Below are positions 1-12,000 of a DNA stretch of 48,820 bases, piece after piece (the stretch's first letter is position 1; every line of letters starts with the position of its first letter). A program made the position numbers and the translations under genes. Below the pieces are notes generated by a model. The model was given only the letters and a program-made list of their open reading frames with translations. It was not told the DNA's origin and did not search any database. The stretch is from Verrucomicrobiota bacterium. GTDB taxonomy: Bacteria > Verrucomicrobiota > Verrucomicrobiia > Limisphaerales > JAHDYP01. Location: NCBI GenBank assembly GCA_023383055.1, contig JAHDYP010000035.1, positions 1 to 48,820 of the forward strand. The letters run 5' to 3'.

Positions 1-1
1 G

Positions 2-3000
2 TGGAAGGTTGATGCGCGGGCCTTCTGCGCGGTGGGGCCGTTGTCGCTTTCGGCGGCGGTGGCGGCAGTGCAGCATGTGCAGGACGTGACCCGGTATCCG
101 ATTATGGATGCCAAGATCCTGGCGGGCGGATCTTCGAAGATCAGCTATCTGGCGGTGCCGGGCGGCTTGTTGGACATGTGGATCCCGGTCTTTTCGGGCC
201 TCAAGGTCACCATCGTGATGCGCAAGGTCGAGAACGGGTTCGTCAGCGTCTCCGAAACCGAGGTGGAATTGCTCCCGGGCGAGTATAAGGAAGTGGCGTT
301 GCCGCAGCCGCCGCGGCTGGTCGGCAACGAACCGGGACCACCGGTGTTGGACGAGGCCGCGGAGTTCAGCTTCGGCGACGACCCGCTCGATCCGCATCCG
401 CAGCTGATCCTCAAGGGGCATGGGTTCCTCCTGGATAACCCCTACGAGAACGCGTCGGATCTCGGCAGCGAGCTCGACGATATCTTCGTGACCTTCGAAA
501 TTGGCGGGCGCGATATTTTTGATGAGAAGGGCGAGGTCAGGCCGGTAGGCGGGCGCGACGTGGTGGTGCTGGGTTCCGAGTGCGAGCTCGAGGATCTGGG
601 CGGGGGACGCTATGAACTGACCGTGCCGGTGCCGGAAACGGTGTTGCTGGGCAGCGCGTATATCACGATTACCCGGCCGATGGAACTGCCGCTGGCGGGC
701 GAGTTCAAACGGCAGGTGTTCATCAGCAACCCGGTGCGGATCGTTCCCGACCCGCACTACGCGTTTGTGGCCAACGGCGGCGCGGACAGTGTGTCGATCA
801 TCGACACCCGCCAGACCGTCGAAGTGCCCGACCCGAGCGGCGGAGATGATATCCTGAAGTTGCACCCGTCCGAGATCGCACGCATGCCGCTCGGCCGTGG
901 CCTCGACGAGACGCAGGCGCCGCGCTACATCGCGTTGACCACCGACGGCACCCGCGGCTACGTGACGTTGCAGGCTTCCGGCGGCATTGCCGTGATCGAC
1001 ACCGTCGGCTGGCATGAGGTCGACCTGGTGCCCGACGACCCGGACGATCCGAGCACCGAAGGCGTTCAACACATCGCGTTGCCGGCCGGAGCGAAGCCCT
1101 TTGCGATCGTGGTCGACCGCGCGGGTCGTTATGCCTATGTGACCGACGAACTCGATGGCGTGCTCTACGTCATCGATATCGATCCCTTCTCTCCGGATTT
1201 CAACAAGCATGTCCAGACCATTGTTTTCGAGACCGACACGTCCGATCCCGCTCCGCTGGGATTGCGCGGGTTGGCCTTGAGCGCGGATCAGAAGCGGCTG
1301 TACGTGGCGGCGCCCGGCCGGACGCTTATGGGCGCTTATGGCGCCGAGGTGGGTTACCTCCTGGTGGTCATCACCGATCCGACCGTCGAAGGAGCGCCGT
1401 TCTACAGCGCGGACGGCCTGCTCCCGTCTGGTGACACCTACATCCCGCAGTTGGTGGTCGGGCCCGAACCTTACAGCCTGACGGCGACCGACGATCCGAA
1501 CGTGATGTTGGTTACGGACCGGCTGGCCGACACGAAGGGCCTGGGGATCGTCCGCCGGTATGTGGTGGACGAAGAAGAGCTTTATCAGATCGATTATGTG
1601 AACCTGGTGCCGTTCGGACTGATGCGGCGCTATGTCGAAGGCCGGGACCGCCAGGTCTTTGGCGTATGCAACGCCCAGGGGGTCGTGTTCCTGCCCGCCA
1701 ACACGTTCACGGAAGCCCTCGAGTACGAACATCCCTCCTACGCCTTCATCACCGGCTTCAACAAATACGTCGAAGACGATCCCAAGCACAATCCCAACCT
1801 CGGCCCACTGCTGGCCTACAACTTCTATTATCAAACCGACGACGGCCGCACCATCCCGGTCCCAGTCGCCGCCGGCGGCAATGTCGGCATCGTCCGCAAC
1901 CCGCTCGGCGACGTCACCGATCCGCTCACCCAGCCGCGCCTCGTGGCCGCCACCCGGCCGATTCTGAACAGCTTTCCGGACAACCTCGCGCTCGGCTGGC
2001 GCAACCTTAGCCTCCTGGCCACCTATCAGGGACAAAACAAGGTCTTCGCTTTCGACACCACCCGGATCGTGGCCAATATCGAAACCGAGGTGAACGAAAC
2101 CGATCCGCGCCCCGGCACCGACCAGATTCCTCCGCCCTATTCGGTGCCGCTCGAACTGTCCGCCTTGTTGCGGGGGCCGCTCTCGACCCTGCCGATTGAC
2201 GACATCGATCCCTTCATCGACATCCGCGCCGACATGCGCTTCTACGAAGAGGGCGGTCAACTCAAGTTCGGCGTGCCGCCCACCGGGCCAATGGGCGAGC
2301 CCGACAACCTGCACGCCCCGATCGATCTCGGCCGGTTGCCGCGCGGCATCGCCGCCCAGAGCGAACACGCCGGCGAGCTCGTCTTCCTCGGGTACACGCC
2401 GTACAACCAGAGTTCGACCCTGGCAGGGTTCCCCAATGCGCCCCTGCAGGTGTCGGCCGGTCTCACCGCCACGGTCGAAGTCCATACCGGCGCTTACCAG
2501 GAGCAACACGCCCTGGTTACCTACCAATCGCTCGGCGTGGCCCGCGGGCTCGTGTTGCACTATGATTCGCTGCGAGCCGAGCCGACGCAGCTCTACTACT
2601 TCACCCTCTCGAACATTCCGGAAGCGACCAACGGCAACGAACGTTACTTTGTCGTGCGCCTGACGGCGCGCCTGCGGGAAGTGCGCATCGACGCGCCCGG
2701 CATCAGCGTTGAGGACGCTCTGCCTTACGGCCTGGCGGGCGGCGAGAACTTCTTCGCGATCCCCGAGGATCCCGATGCGGACATGGTCTATGGCGGCAGT
2801 CTGCGGATCGACCTGAGCGACGGTCCGAGCGGGGTCTATACCTTCACGTTCGAGTACGGCTTGTATGAACTGGTGGACGGCAGGATGCGCGGACGCATGC
2901 AGACCATCACCACCCCGATGGCGGTGGTGAACCTCGCGGAAGGCCGGTTCGGCGCCGGTTGGGGCGTCAATGGCTATTACGAGATCTACGAGGGCGACGG

Positions 3001-6000
3001 CGCGGTGCTGCTGGCGGATGGCAACGGCAACGAACAGATCTACCTGGCGCCCCAGACCCAGGGCGATCCGTTCACTTCACTTTCGCTGGATTACTCGGAG
3101 CTATACCAACTGCCCGACGGAAACGTCGTCCGGCGCCTGCTCGACGGCACCGAATACGAATTCGAGCCCTATGTCACCACGTTCGAGTTCAGGGACCACG
3201 AGTTGAACGTCACCGCCTACCGCCAGATCGCCGTCCGCGACCGCCACGGCAACGAAACCGTTTACGACTACGACGACGATAATGACGGTCGCCTCGAGAC
3301 CATCACCGACCCGGTCGGCCTCGTCACCGAACTGCACTACGCGGACGACCGGGTGTCCGAGGTGGAGGACCCGGCCGGCCGGATTACGACCTTCACCTAT
3401 GACGACGACGGCAATCTCGAGCGGATCAAAGATCCGGATGGCAGTGAGCGCACGTTCGAATACGAGCACGACGACCCGGACTTCGAGCATCTCCTGACCG
3501 GACAGGTCCACAAGCGCGGCAACGACCCCGACGAACCCTTGGATGATGAGTTCCACGAGACCGTCACCTACAACGAAGCCGGGCAAGTCACTGGTGGAAC
3601 CCGCATCGACGGCGAGGAGTTCACCCTGACCGCCGCGCAGGCCTTCGCCCTGTCGGATCCGGAAGAAACCCGGGATCCGGAGACCGCTCCCGATTTGGTT
3701 GCGCTGGCGCGGCGGGAAGGCGAGGAGACGGAATACCTGGCTGTGGCGACCTACGAGGATTTCAAGGGGAAATCGCACGTTTATCGGCTGAACGGCCTCA
3801 AACAATACGTCGAGGAAGACGGCGCCGCCGCCCCCGAATACGACCGCGACGCGCGCGGCGTGATTGTTAAGGTGAAGGATGCGATGGGCAACGTGATCGA
3901 ATACCGGTACGACGATTACGGGAACGTGATCGAGATCACCGATTACCCGGACGGCCCGGGCACCCCGGGCGTCACAGAAACCTACACCTACCATCAGCCA
4001 TTCAACGTGCTCGAGCGGCAGGTCGATGGCATCGACCGCGTCACCGACTACGAAATCGACGATGACAACGGCGATGTGCTTGCCGAGATCATCCGCACCG
4101 GCGATCCGGACCTCGGCGATGTCAAAACCTCGTTCAGCTACTACGATAACGGCCTGATCCAGACGGTCACCAATCCACTCGGGCGCGAGACCAGTTACCA
4201 ATACGACACCTACGGCCGGCTCACCACCATCACCTACGCCGACGGCAGCAGCCGCGGTTATCGTTACGCCGATCTCACCGGCAACGTGACCACCGTCATC
4301 GACGAGAACGGCCACCGCATCGAATACGAACACGATGCCCTGAACCGGCGGACCGCCATGCGCCACCGCGTCGAAGGCAAGATCCTGATCACGCGCTACG
4401 ACTACGACGCCGCCGGCAACCTGATCCAGGAAACCAACGCCCGCGGTTACGCCACCGAGCTCGAATACGAAGTCATGAACCGGCTCATGCTCCGGCGGGA
4501 CGCCCTCGGCAACGAGACCCGCTGGGCCTATCTCGAGGACGACATCGTCCCCGATTACGATTATCCCGCCGTGCCGGAAACCGGTACCGTCAAGTTCGAG
4601 GAGGACGCGCTCGGCCGGGTCAAGGTGTGGATCTACGACGAACGCGGCCGCCTGATTTACAGCGTTGACGCCTTTGGGCACGCCACGGAATTCCAGTACA
4701 ACGACAATGACAAGCTGACCTGGGAGAAGAACCCGTGGGACATGATCACCACCTACGATTATGACGGCCGCTCCCGCCTCATCACCGTAATCGGCCCCGC
4801 CGACGGCAAAACCGGCGTCACCCATTACACCTATGACGCGGTCAATCGCCTCACGGTCGAGCGGATCGAAAACAGCCTCGCAGGCCGCGACGGCGACGAA
4901 ACCAACGATCAAATCACCGAGCGAACCTACAACGCGCTCGACCTCGTTGCCACGGAAACCAACGCCGAGGGTTTCCGGACCGAATACACTTACGATGCGG
5001 GCGGCAACCTGCGGAAGAAGGTCGAAGGCATCCTCACCGATCGGGTGCTCGACCGCACCACGCCCAATCGCCAGCACGTCACCGAATTCACCTACGATGT
5101 CCGGGACCGCCAGATCCACCGCCTCGATGCCCTGGTGTACGACACCGAGACCCAGTATGACCGCGCCGGCAATGTCACCGCCGTCATCGACCCGCGCGGC
5201 CCCGCCTTCATCACCCAGTTCCGCTACGACGAGATGAACCGGCTGATCGAAAAGGAGGACGCGCTCGGTCACAAGACCGAATATCTCTATGACGAGGTGG
5301 GCAATCTCGTCGGCGTGATCGACCCGCGCGCCAAGGGCAACCGCGCCGACACCGAGTTTCGCACGAGTTACACCTATGACGCGGTGAACCGCCGCGAGAC
5401 GATGGAAGATCCGCTCGGCAACACCACCACCTACGAATACGACGCCGTCGGCAACGTCACTCTCGTCATCGGACCGCGCGATGGCGCCGGCAGTCTCGTG
5501 GTCCGTACCACCTACGAATATGACCGGGCCAACCGGCTGACGAAGACCACCCATCCGGATCAAAGCATCACCCTCACCCTCTACGACGAACTGGGCCACG
5601 TCACCGCCACTCTCGACGGCCGGGCGGAAGGCAACCCCGCCAGCAGCCTCTACCGCACCTCCTACCGCTACGACCGCGCGACCGGCCGCCTCGAGCGCAA
5701 GACCGACCCCGAGGGCTACCGGACGGAATACGTCTACGACCAGATTGGCAACGTGGTGGCCACCCGGGCACAACGCTACGAAACCGCCAGCAGCCAGCGG
5801 CTCGAGACCCGGTTCACTTACGACCGCATGAACCGGCTTACGCAGAAGATCCGTGCCGCCGACACCGACGATGAGGCGATCGAAACGATCCAATACGATT
5901 CCCTCGGCGAAGTCTGGAAGAAGATCGATCCGCTGGAGCACGAAACCCGGTTCGAATACAACGACCAGAACTGGCTGGTGCGCGAAACCCGCGCCTACGA

Positions 6001-9000
6001 CACCGATGTCGCCTTTGCGTGGGAGTATCGCTATGACCGCGCCGGCAATCGCACCGAAGTGCTCGATCCGCGCGGTGAGGACTTCAAGACCCTGAACGCT
6101 TTCGACGCCGTCAACCGCGTGATCGCCGTCACCCGCGCGCCCGGCACCCCGGACGCCGCGACCGAGTATTTCGGCTTCGACGAAGCCGGCAACCTGGTTT
6201 ATCGAATCGACCCGCGCGGCGACGGCGTGAGCGACGATTACAGGTCCACCTTCACCTACGACGCCGCCGGCCGGATGACGGCGGAAACCGACCCCGAAGG
6301 CCGTACCACCGCCTACGAATACGACGCCGCCGGGAACCGCACGCTCGTGACGGACCCCTGGGGCAACACCACCCAGTACGATTACGACAACATGGACCGC
6401 CTTGTCCGTGTCACCCAAACAGCAGGCGGCAAGTCCCTGGTCACCGAATACGGCTACGATCTGGCGGGCAATCGCCGGTCGATGACCAACGCCCGGGGTT
6501 ACTCCACGACCTACGAATACGACGGCAACAACCGGCTCGTACTCGAGATCGACCCGCTCGGCGGCGAGATCGCCTACACCTACGACGGCCTGGGCAACCG
6601 GACCGACGTGGAAAACCAGCGCGGCTTCGTCACCCACTACGCCTACGACTGGCTCGGGCGCGTCACCCGGGTCATCGCTCTCTACGGCCGGCCCGATGCC
6701 CAGGTGCTCGAGACCGCCGAATACGACCTCAACGGCAACGTCCTGAAACGGATCGACCCGCGGCCCGCCCACTACGAAACCGTCTTCACCTACGACGCGC
6801 TCGACCGGTTGACCGGCATCACCCGCGCGAAAGGCACTCCAGACCAGACCCTCCAGCGGTTCTACTATGACGCCGGCGGCAACCTCAGCCGCGAAGTCGG
6901 CCCCTGGTCGCTGCCCGCCCAATACGAAACCGTTTACCAATACGACCGACTCGATCGCGTCACGGCCGTCACTCGCGCCCGGGGCACCCTCGAAGAGGCG
7001 ACCGAGTGGACCGAATACGACCGGGCGGGCAACGTCACCGCGCGGATCGATCCCACCGGGGTCCGCCTGGAATACACCTATGACCAGGCCAATCGCCTGA
7101 CCTCCGCAACCCGCAAGACAGCCCTCTCCCCCACCGGCGGCTTTGTCACCGCGTATCAATACGTCGATGATCCGGGAGATCGCCGGCTGATCGTCACCGA
7201 CCCGCTCGGCAAGATCACGACGACCTTCTATGACGAGCTGGGTCGGGTGGTGCGGGTCGAAGACCCCGAATACGGCACCGAACTGACCGAATACGATGAA
7301 CTCGGCAATGTCCTCTATCACGAAGAGGGGCTCACCCGGGTGCGGCGAACCTACGACGAGCTGAACCGGGTCAGCACCGTGCGCGACGCGGAAAAACTGC
7401 TCCACACCTACTCGTATGACGCCAACGGCAATCTGACGCAGGACCTCGACGGCCTGCTCCACAGCATCTACTACGAGTACGACGGCCTCGATCGCCTCGT
7501 CAAAACCACCGATCAACGCACCGGCGTCAGCACCCGCGCCTACGACGAGGCCGGCAACCTCATCCGCGTCGTCGATCAGAATAACAACACCATCACCTTC
7601 GGCTACGACGGGCTCAACCGCCGGGTCACGGAAACCAACACCAGCGGCACCCGCACCTTCGTCTATGACGCCGCCGGCAACCTGACCATCTCGATCGACC
7701 GGTTGAATCGCCTGACCGTCTACACCTACGATCCGCTCAACCGCCTCGTCCGCGAGGAATGGCGGGATCCCGGAACCGGCAGTACCTTGCGGAGCATCGG
7801 CTGGTCCTACGACCGGGCGGGACGCCTCCTCACCGCCACCGATCCGGACACCACGTTCACTTACGCGTACGATGACCTCGGCCGCATGCGCTCCGTGACC
7901 ACCGCCGGCAGCCCGCGCCTGCCCGCCGTGCTCCTGGTTTACACGCTCGATGCGCGCGACCGGTTGACGGGGGTCACCGCGAGCGTGAACGGCCAGCCGG
8001 TGGTGAGCAACGGTTACATCTACGATGCGGTAACCCACCGGCTCACCGGGCTGGGCCAGTCCGGCCCGCAGGTCGCCGCCAAACAGGTCCAGTTCGGTTA
8101 TCATGCCGCCACCGACGCGGTCACGGGCATCAGCCGTTACCGCGGCGCCGGTGGCGGCGACCTCGTGGCGGTCACCCGCATCGACTACAACGCCGTGGGC
8201 CTCATCGCCTCGCTGGCGCATCGCAACGCCGACGACGACCTGCGGGCCGGCTACACGCTCACCTACGACGCCCTGAATCGCACCCGGAACGTGGTGAGTC
8301 TCCTGGACGGCACGGCCACCTACACCTACTCGTTTGACAGCCAGGTCGCCGCGGTCGATTACTCGAATCCGGCCATCCCCGACGAGACTTACGCCTACGA
8401 TCCGGCCGGCAACCGCATCGGCTCGGCGGTGCCGGGCACCGACATCGAGATCATTCCGGACAACCAACTCGCTTCCGACGGCCTCCAGGACTACGCCTAC
8501 GATCTCGAGGGCAACCTGGTGAAGGTGACCGTTCTCGCCACCGGCGCCACTCGCGAGCTCACCTGGGACTACCGCAACCGCTTGACCGCCGTGGTCGAGA
8601 AGAACGCCGGCGGCACCGTCACCCGCCGCATCGAATACACCTACGACGTCTTCAACCGCCGCATCGCCCAGGCCGTCGATGATTCCCCGGCGGACGGCCA
8701 GGCGCCCGCCGTGCGGTCGTTCATCTATGATGGGGACAAGGTGCTGCTCGCGTACGTGGATGCCGATGGCTGGACCGGACCGGCGGCGCCGGCCCTCGAG
8801 CTGAAGTATTTCCATGGCCTGGCCACCGACCAACTCCTGGCCCGGGAGGATGCCGCCGGCACCGTCCTCTGGGCGCTCACCGACAACCAGGGGTCCGTTC
8901 GCGACCTTCTGACCGGCGGCGGCGCCCTGGCCAATCATTTCGTGCTCGACGCCTTCGGAGCCCTGGTGGCGCAGGCCCAACCCGCGCCCGCCATCCGCTA

Positions 9001-12000
9001 TCTGTTTGCCGGACGCGAATACGACGTCGAGACCGGCTACTACTACAACCGGGCGCGGTACTACGACCCCGCGGTGGGACGCTTCATCAGCCGGGATCCC
9101 ATCGGGTTCGATTCGGGTGATCTGAACCTCTACCGGTACGTCGGCAACAACCCGGCCAACCGGACCGACCCAACCGGGTTGTTCGGTCTTGAACCCTCGC
9201 CGATGCGGAAGATGACCCAGCGGTTCCTCGAGATGTGGAACCTGAACCGCAGCGCCGAGTACATGTCGTTCTCGGAGTCGTTCTACACCTCGAAACTCGA
9301 TCCCACGGCCTTCTCGATCTGGGGCGACGGCGTTATTCTCCCGCGCATCTTCAATCTGATCCCGCCAGCCGGCACCCCATGGTACGACGTGCCCGAGTTC
9401 GTGGTGAACCAGATCAAAAAAGATTACATCGAGGATGTCCTCAAGGATTACGACGAATACGCCCCCGGCCTGCTCGGCGGCAAAGACTCCGCCCTCTACA
9501 AAGCCGGCCGCATCCTCGAAGAAAAGGGGGCCGAGTGGCTATTCGACACCGTGCTCGACAAGAGCGGGCTCAAGTATGTCCTGCTCCCGGGCAAGATCGT
9601 GCATGCCGGCCTGGCCATCCGCGACGCCATCAAAGACCCGAGTGAGAAGAACCTCATCGAGGTGCTGAAGACCGGCACGGCCGTCGCCAAGGAACTCATG
9701 CCCGACAGCAAGGTCACCAAGTTCATGGAACTTACCGAAGAGGCGATGCCCGGCTTGATCAAAGCCTCCCAGTCGCTGGGCACCTGGTCGGGCAACCCAA
9801 CGCTCGAGAATGGCCTGCAGGCCACCATCGACGTCGCCACGGCCATCTCCTCCTACGGCGACATGCTCGAGACCGCCCAATTCGTCAAGAAATCCGCCGA
9901 CGGCGCCAAAGTCCTTTACACCGTCGATTATGGAAGCATCATCAAGACGTTCGCCGAGGTCACCCCCGCCGCCATCACGCTCTCGAGCTCGCTCGGCAAC
10001 CTCGTCGGCAACGACACCACCGAAAACCGCTTCGCCGCCTTGAACGCCCTGGCCGACCTGGTCACCGAGCTCGACTTCATGAAGGGCAACAACATCACCA
10101 ACGCCGTCTTCACCACCGCTGCCGCCGTCAAATTGAGCACCGCGCTCGGCACCGCGTTCGGCAATCCCACAGCGGATAACTGGGCAACCGTCGCCGGCGC
10201 CACCGGCACGTTCCTCGGCGGCTTCGAGGAACCGATCAAGGAGCTCGGTTTCTCGGGCATGATCATCAACGCGACCGCCGAACGTGCCGAAGAGTTGTTC
10301 AAAGTCGGCTCTGGGGCGGTGACCTTCTGGGGCGATCCGAGCCACAAAGGCTTCGAGCAACTTCAAACCGATTGGGAATCCCTCTCCAAGACCTTCGAAG
10401 AGAAGGAGGAAAAGGTGAAAGCCGACCCGCCCGAGGTGCCCAAGACCGGCATCTATATGCCAAAGGAAGGCGCCAAACTGGTCACCGAACCCGAACCCTC
10501 CAACGGCGCCCCGCCACCCGCCCCCATCCCCGACCCCACCGCCGATCCCGCCGATTCCGCCTGGGCCAGCGTCGTTGCTGCCGCCGTCGAACTCTGGCGG
10601 TCGGTGCTTGGTGGTTTGCCCGAGTTCACCCTCACTTGGAACGTGAGCGACCTGCCGGCCGGACAACTCAGCGAAGCGATCGTGACCCGCACCACCTCGA
10701 CCGGCTCACCCGCCGCCGGCCATATCGAGTTCGATACCGACGGCAACGGCCGCGGATGGTTCCTCGATCTCACGCCGCTCGAGCATGCCGAGTTTGGCTT
10801 CCCCACCGCGGCACTTGCGGGGCGCGCTTCGAGTGGTTCGGCCGCCGACGGCCGCTACGATCTCCTGACCGTCGCCCTGCACGAGTTTGGACATCTCCTC
10901 GGTTTCACCGGAGCCAACCCGGCGTTTGCCCGGTTCATCGACTCGACCAACCCGCTCCAGCCAATCTGGTCCAACGGTGAACTTCGCATCGCCCTTTCTC
11001 CTGACTTCGATCATCTGGCCGGCGATCTCCACCGCCACGACCTGATGTTCGCCACCCTCGGGCTTTCGACGCGCAAGTTGCCATCCACACTGGACGCGGC
11101 GATGCTCGAGGCCACCTGGGACGGCGCACCGGCCTTGGCGCCAGTGCTCGTCCAACGCGTCGGCCCCGACCATCATCCGCATCAGGATGCCGCCGCGTTT
11201 GGGTTCGTCCTGCTGGCCGAGGCGGTCGCCCAGGACATCGCCGGCGAGCCGGGCGCACTACGCAATGGCGGTTTCGCCGTAACCGACCCGCAGGCGGCGG
11301 GCTTCGGCTGGCATTTGTTCGGTTCCGGAACTGTTACGGACGGCACCGCGTGGCTCTCCGAAGGCGATCTCCTGTTCACGGATCTCTCCCAGACCTTCCT
11401 CGTGCCCAACCACGCCAAGCTGCTCCAGTTCACTCTGAGGTCAGTCCAACTCGGCGCCGCGGCAGGCAGTCCCCCGGATGCCTTCGAAGTGGCTTTGCTG
11501 GATGCGCGCACCGGCCTGCCGCTCGCCGGCACGGCCGCCGGCTTGAGCCTCACGGACGCCCTGCTCAATTTCCAGGCGAATGGCAAAGTCTACTTCGCCG
11601 CCAGCACCACCGTTCCGGGCGTGTCGATCTCCGGCAACCTCCGCGATGGCACCGGCTCGCTTACCGTGACCGTCGACCTCAGCCAGGTGCCCGCCGACAC
11701 GCTGGCCACGCTCTGCTTCGACCTGATCGGATTCGGCGCGGCGGACAGCACCGTCGGCATCGATAGCGTGCAGGTCCTCACCGGCCCGCCGGTCGAAGTC
11801 GAGTTGCTCCCCGCGGACGATTCCGGCCTGCCGGGCGACGGCGTCACCCACCACGCCACCGTGACCTTGATCGGCCGCACCAACCCCGGCCAGGTCGTGC
11901 TCATCGATCTCGACGGCGACGGTTTCGACGACGGCATGGCCACAGCCGATGACCAGGGCGAATTCCGGTTCGAAAACGTGTTGCTCGCGGATGGCCTCAA

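Noticed and set aside
3101..8980. 1959-codon open frame antisense to the YD repeats
   Set aside because: The repeated, GC-rich YD codons keep the opposite frame free of stops. The predicted protein is a monotonous V/G/E/D repeat with no family resemblance.
3241..9180. CRISPR or tandem DNA repeat array in the YD region
   Set aside because: The periodicity is protein-level with varied DNA and no fixed spacer length; it is coding throughout.
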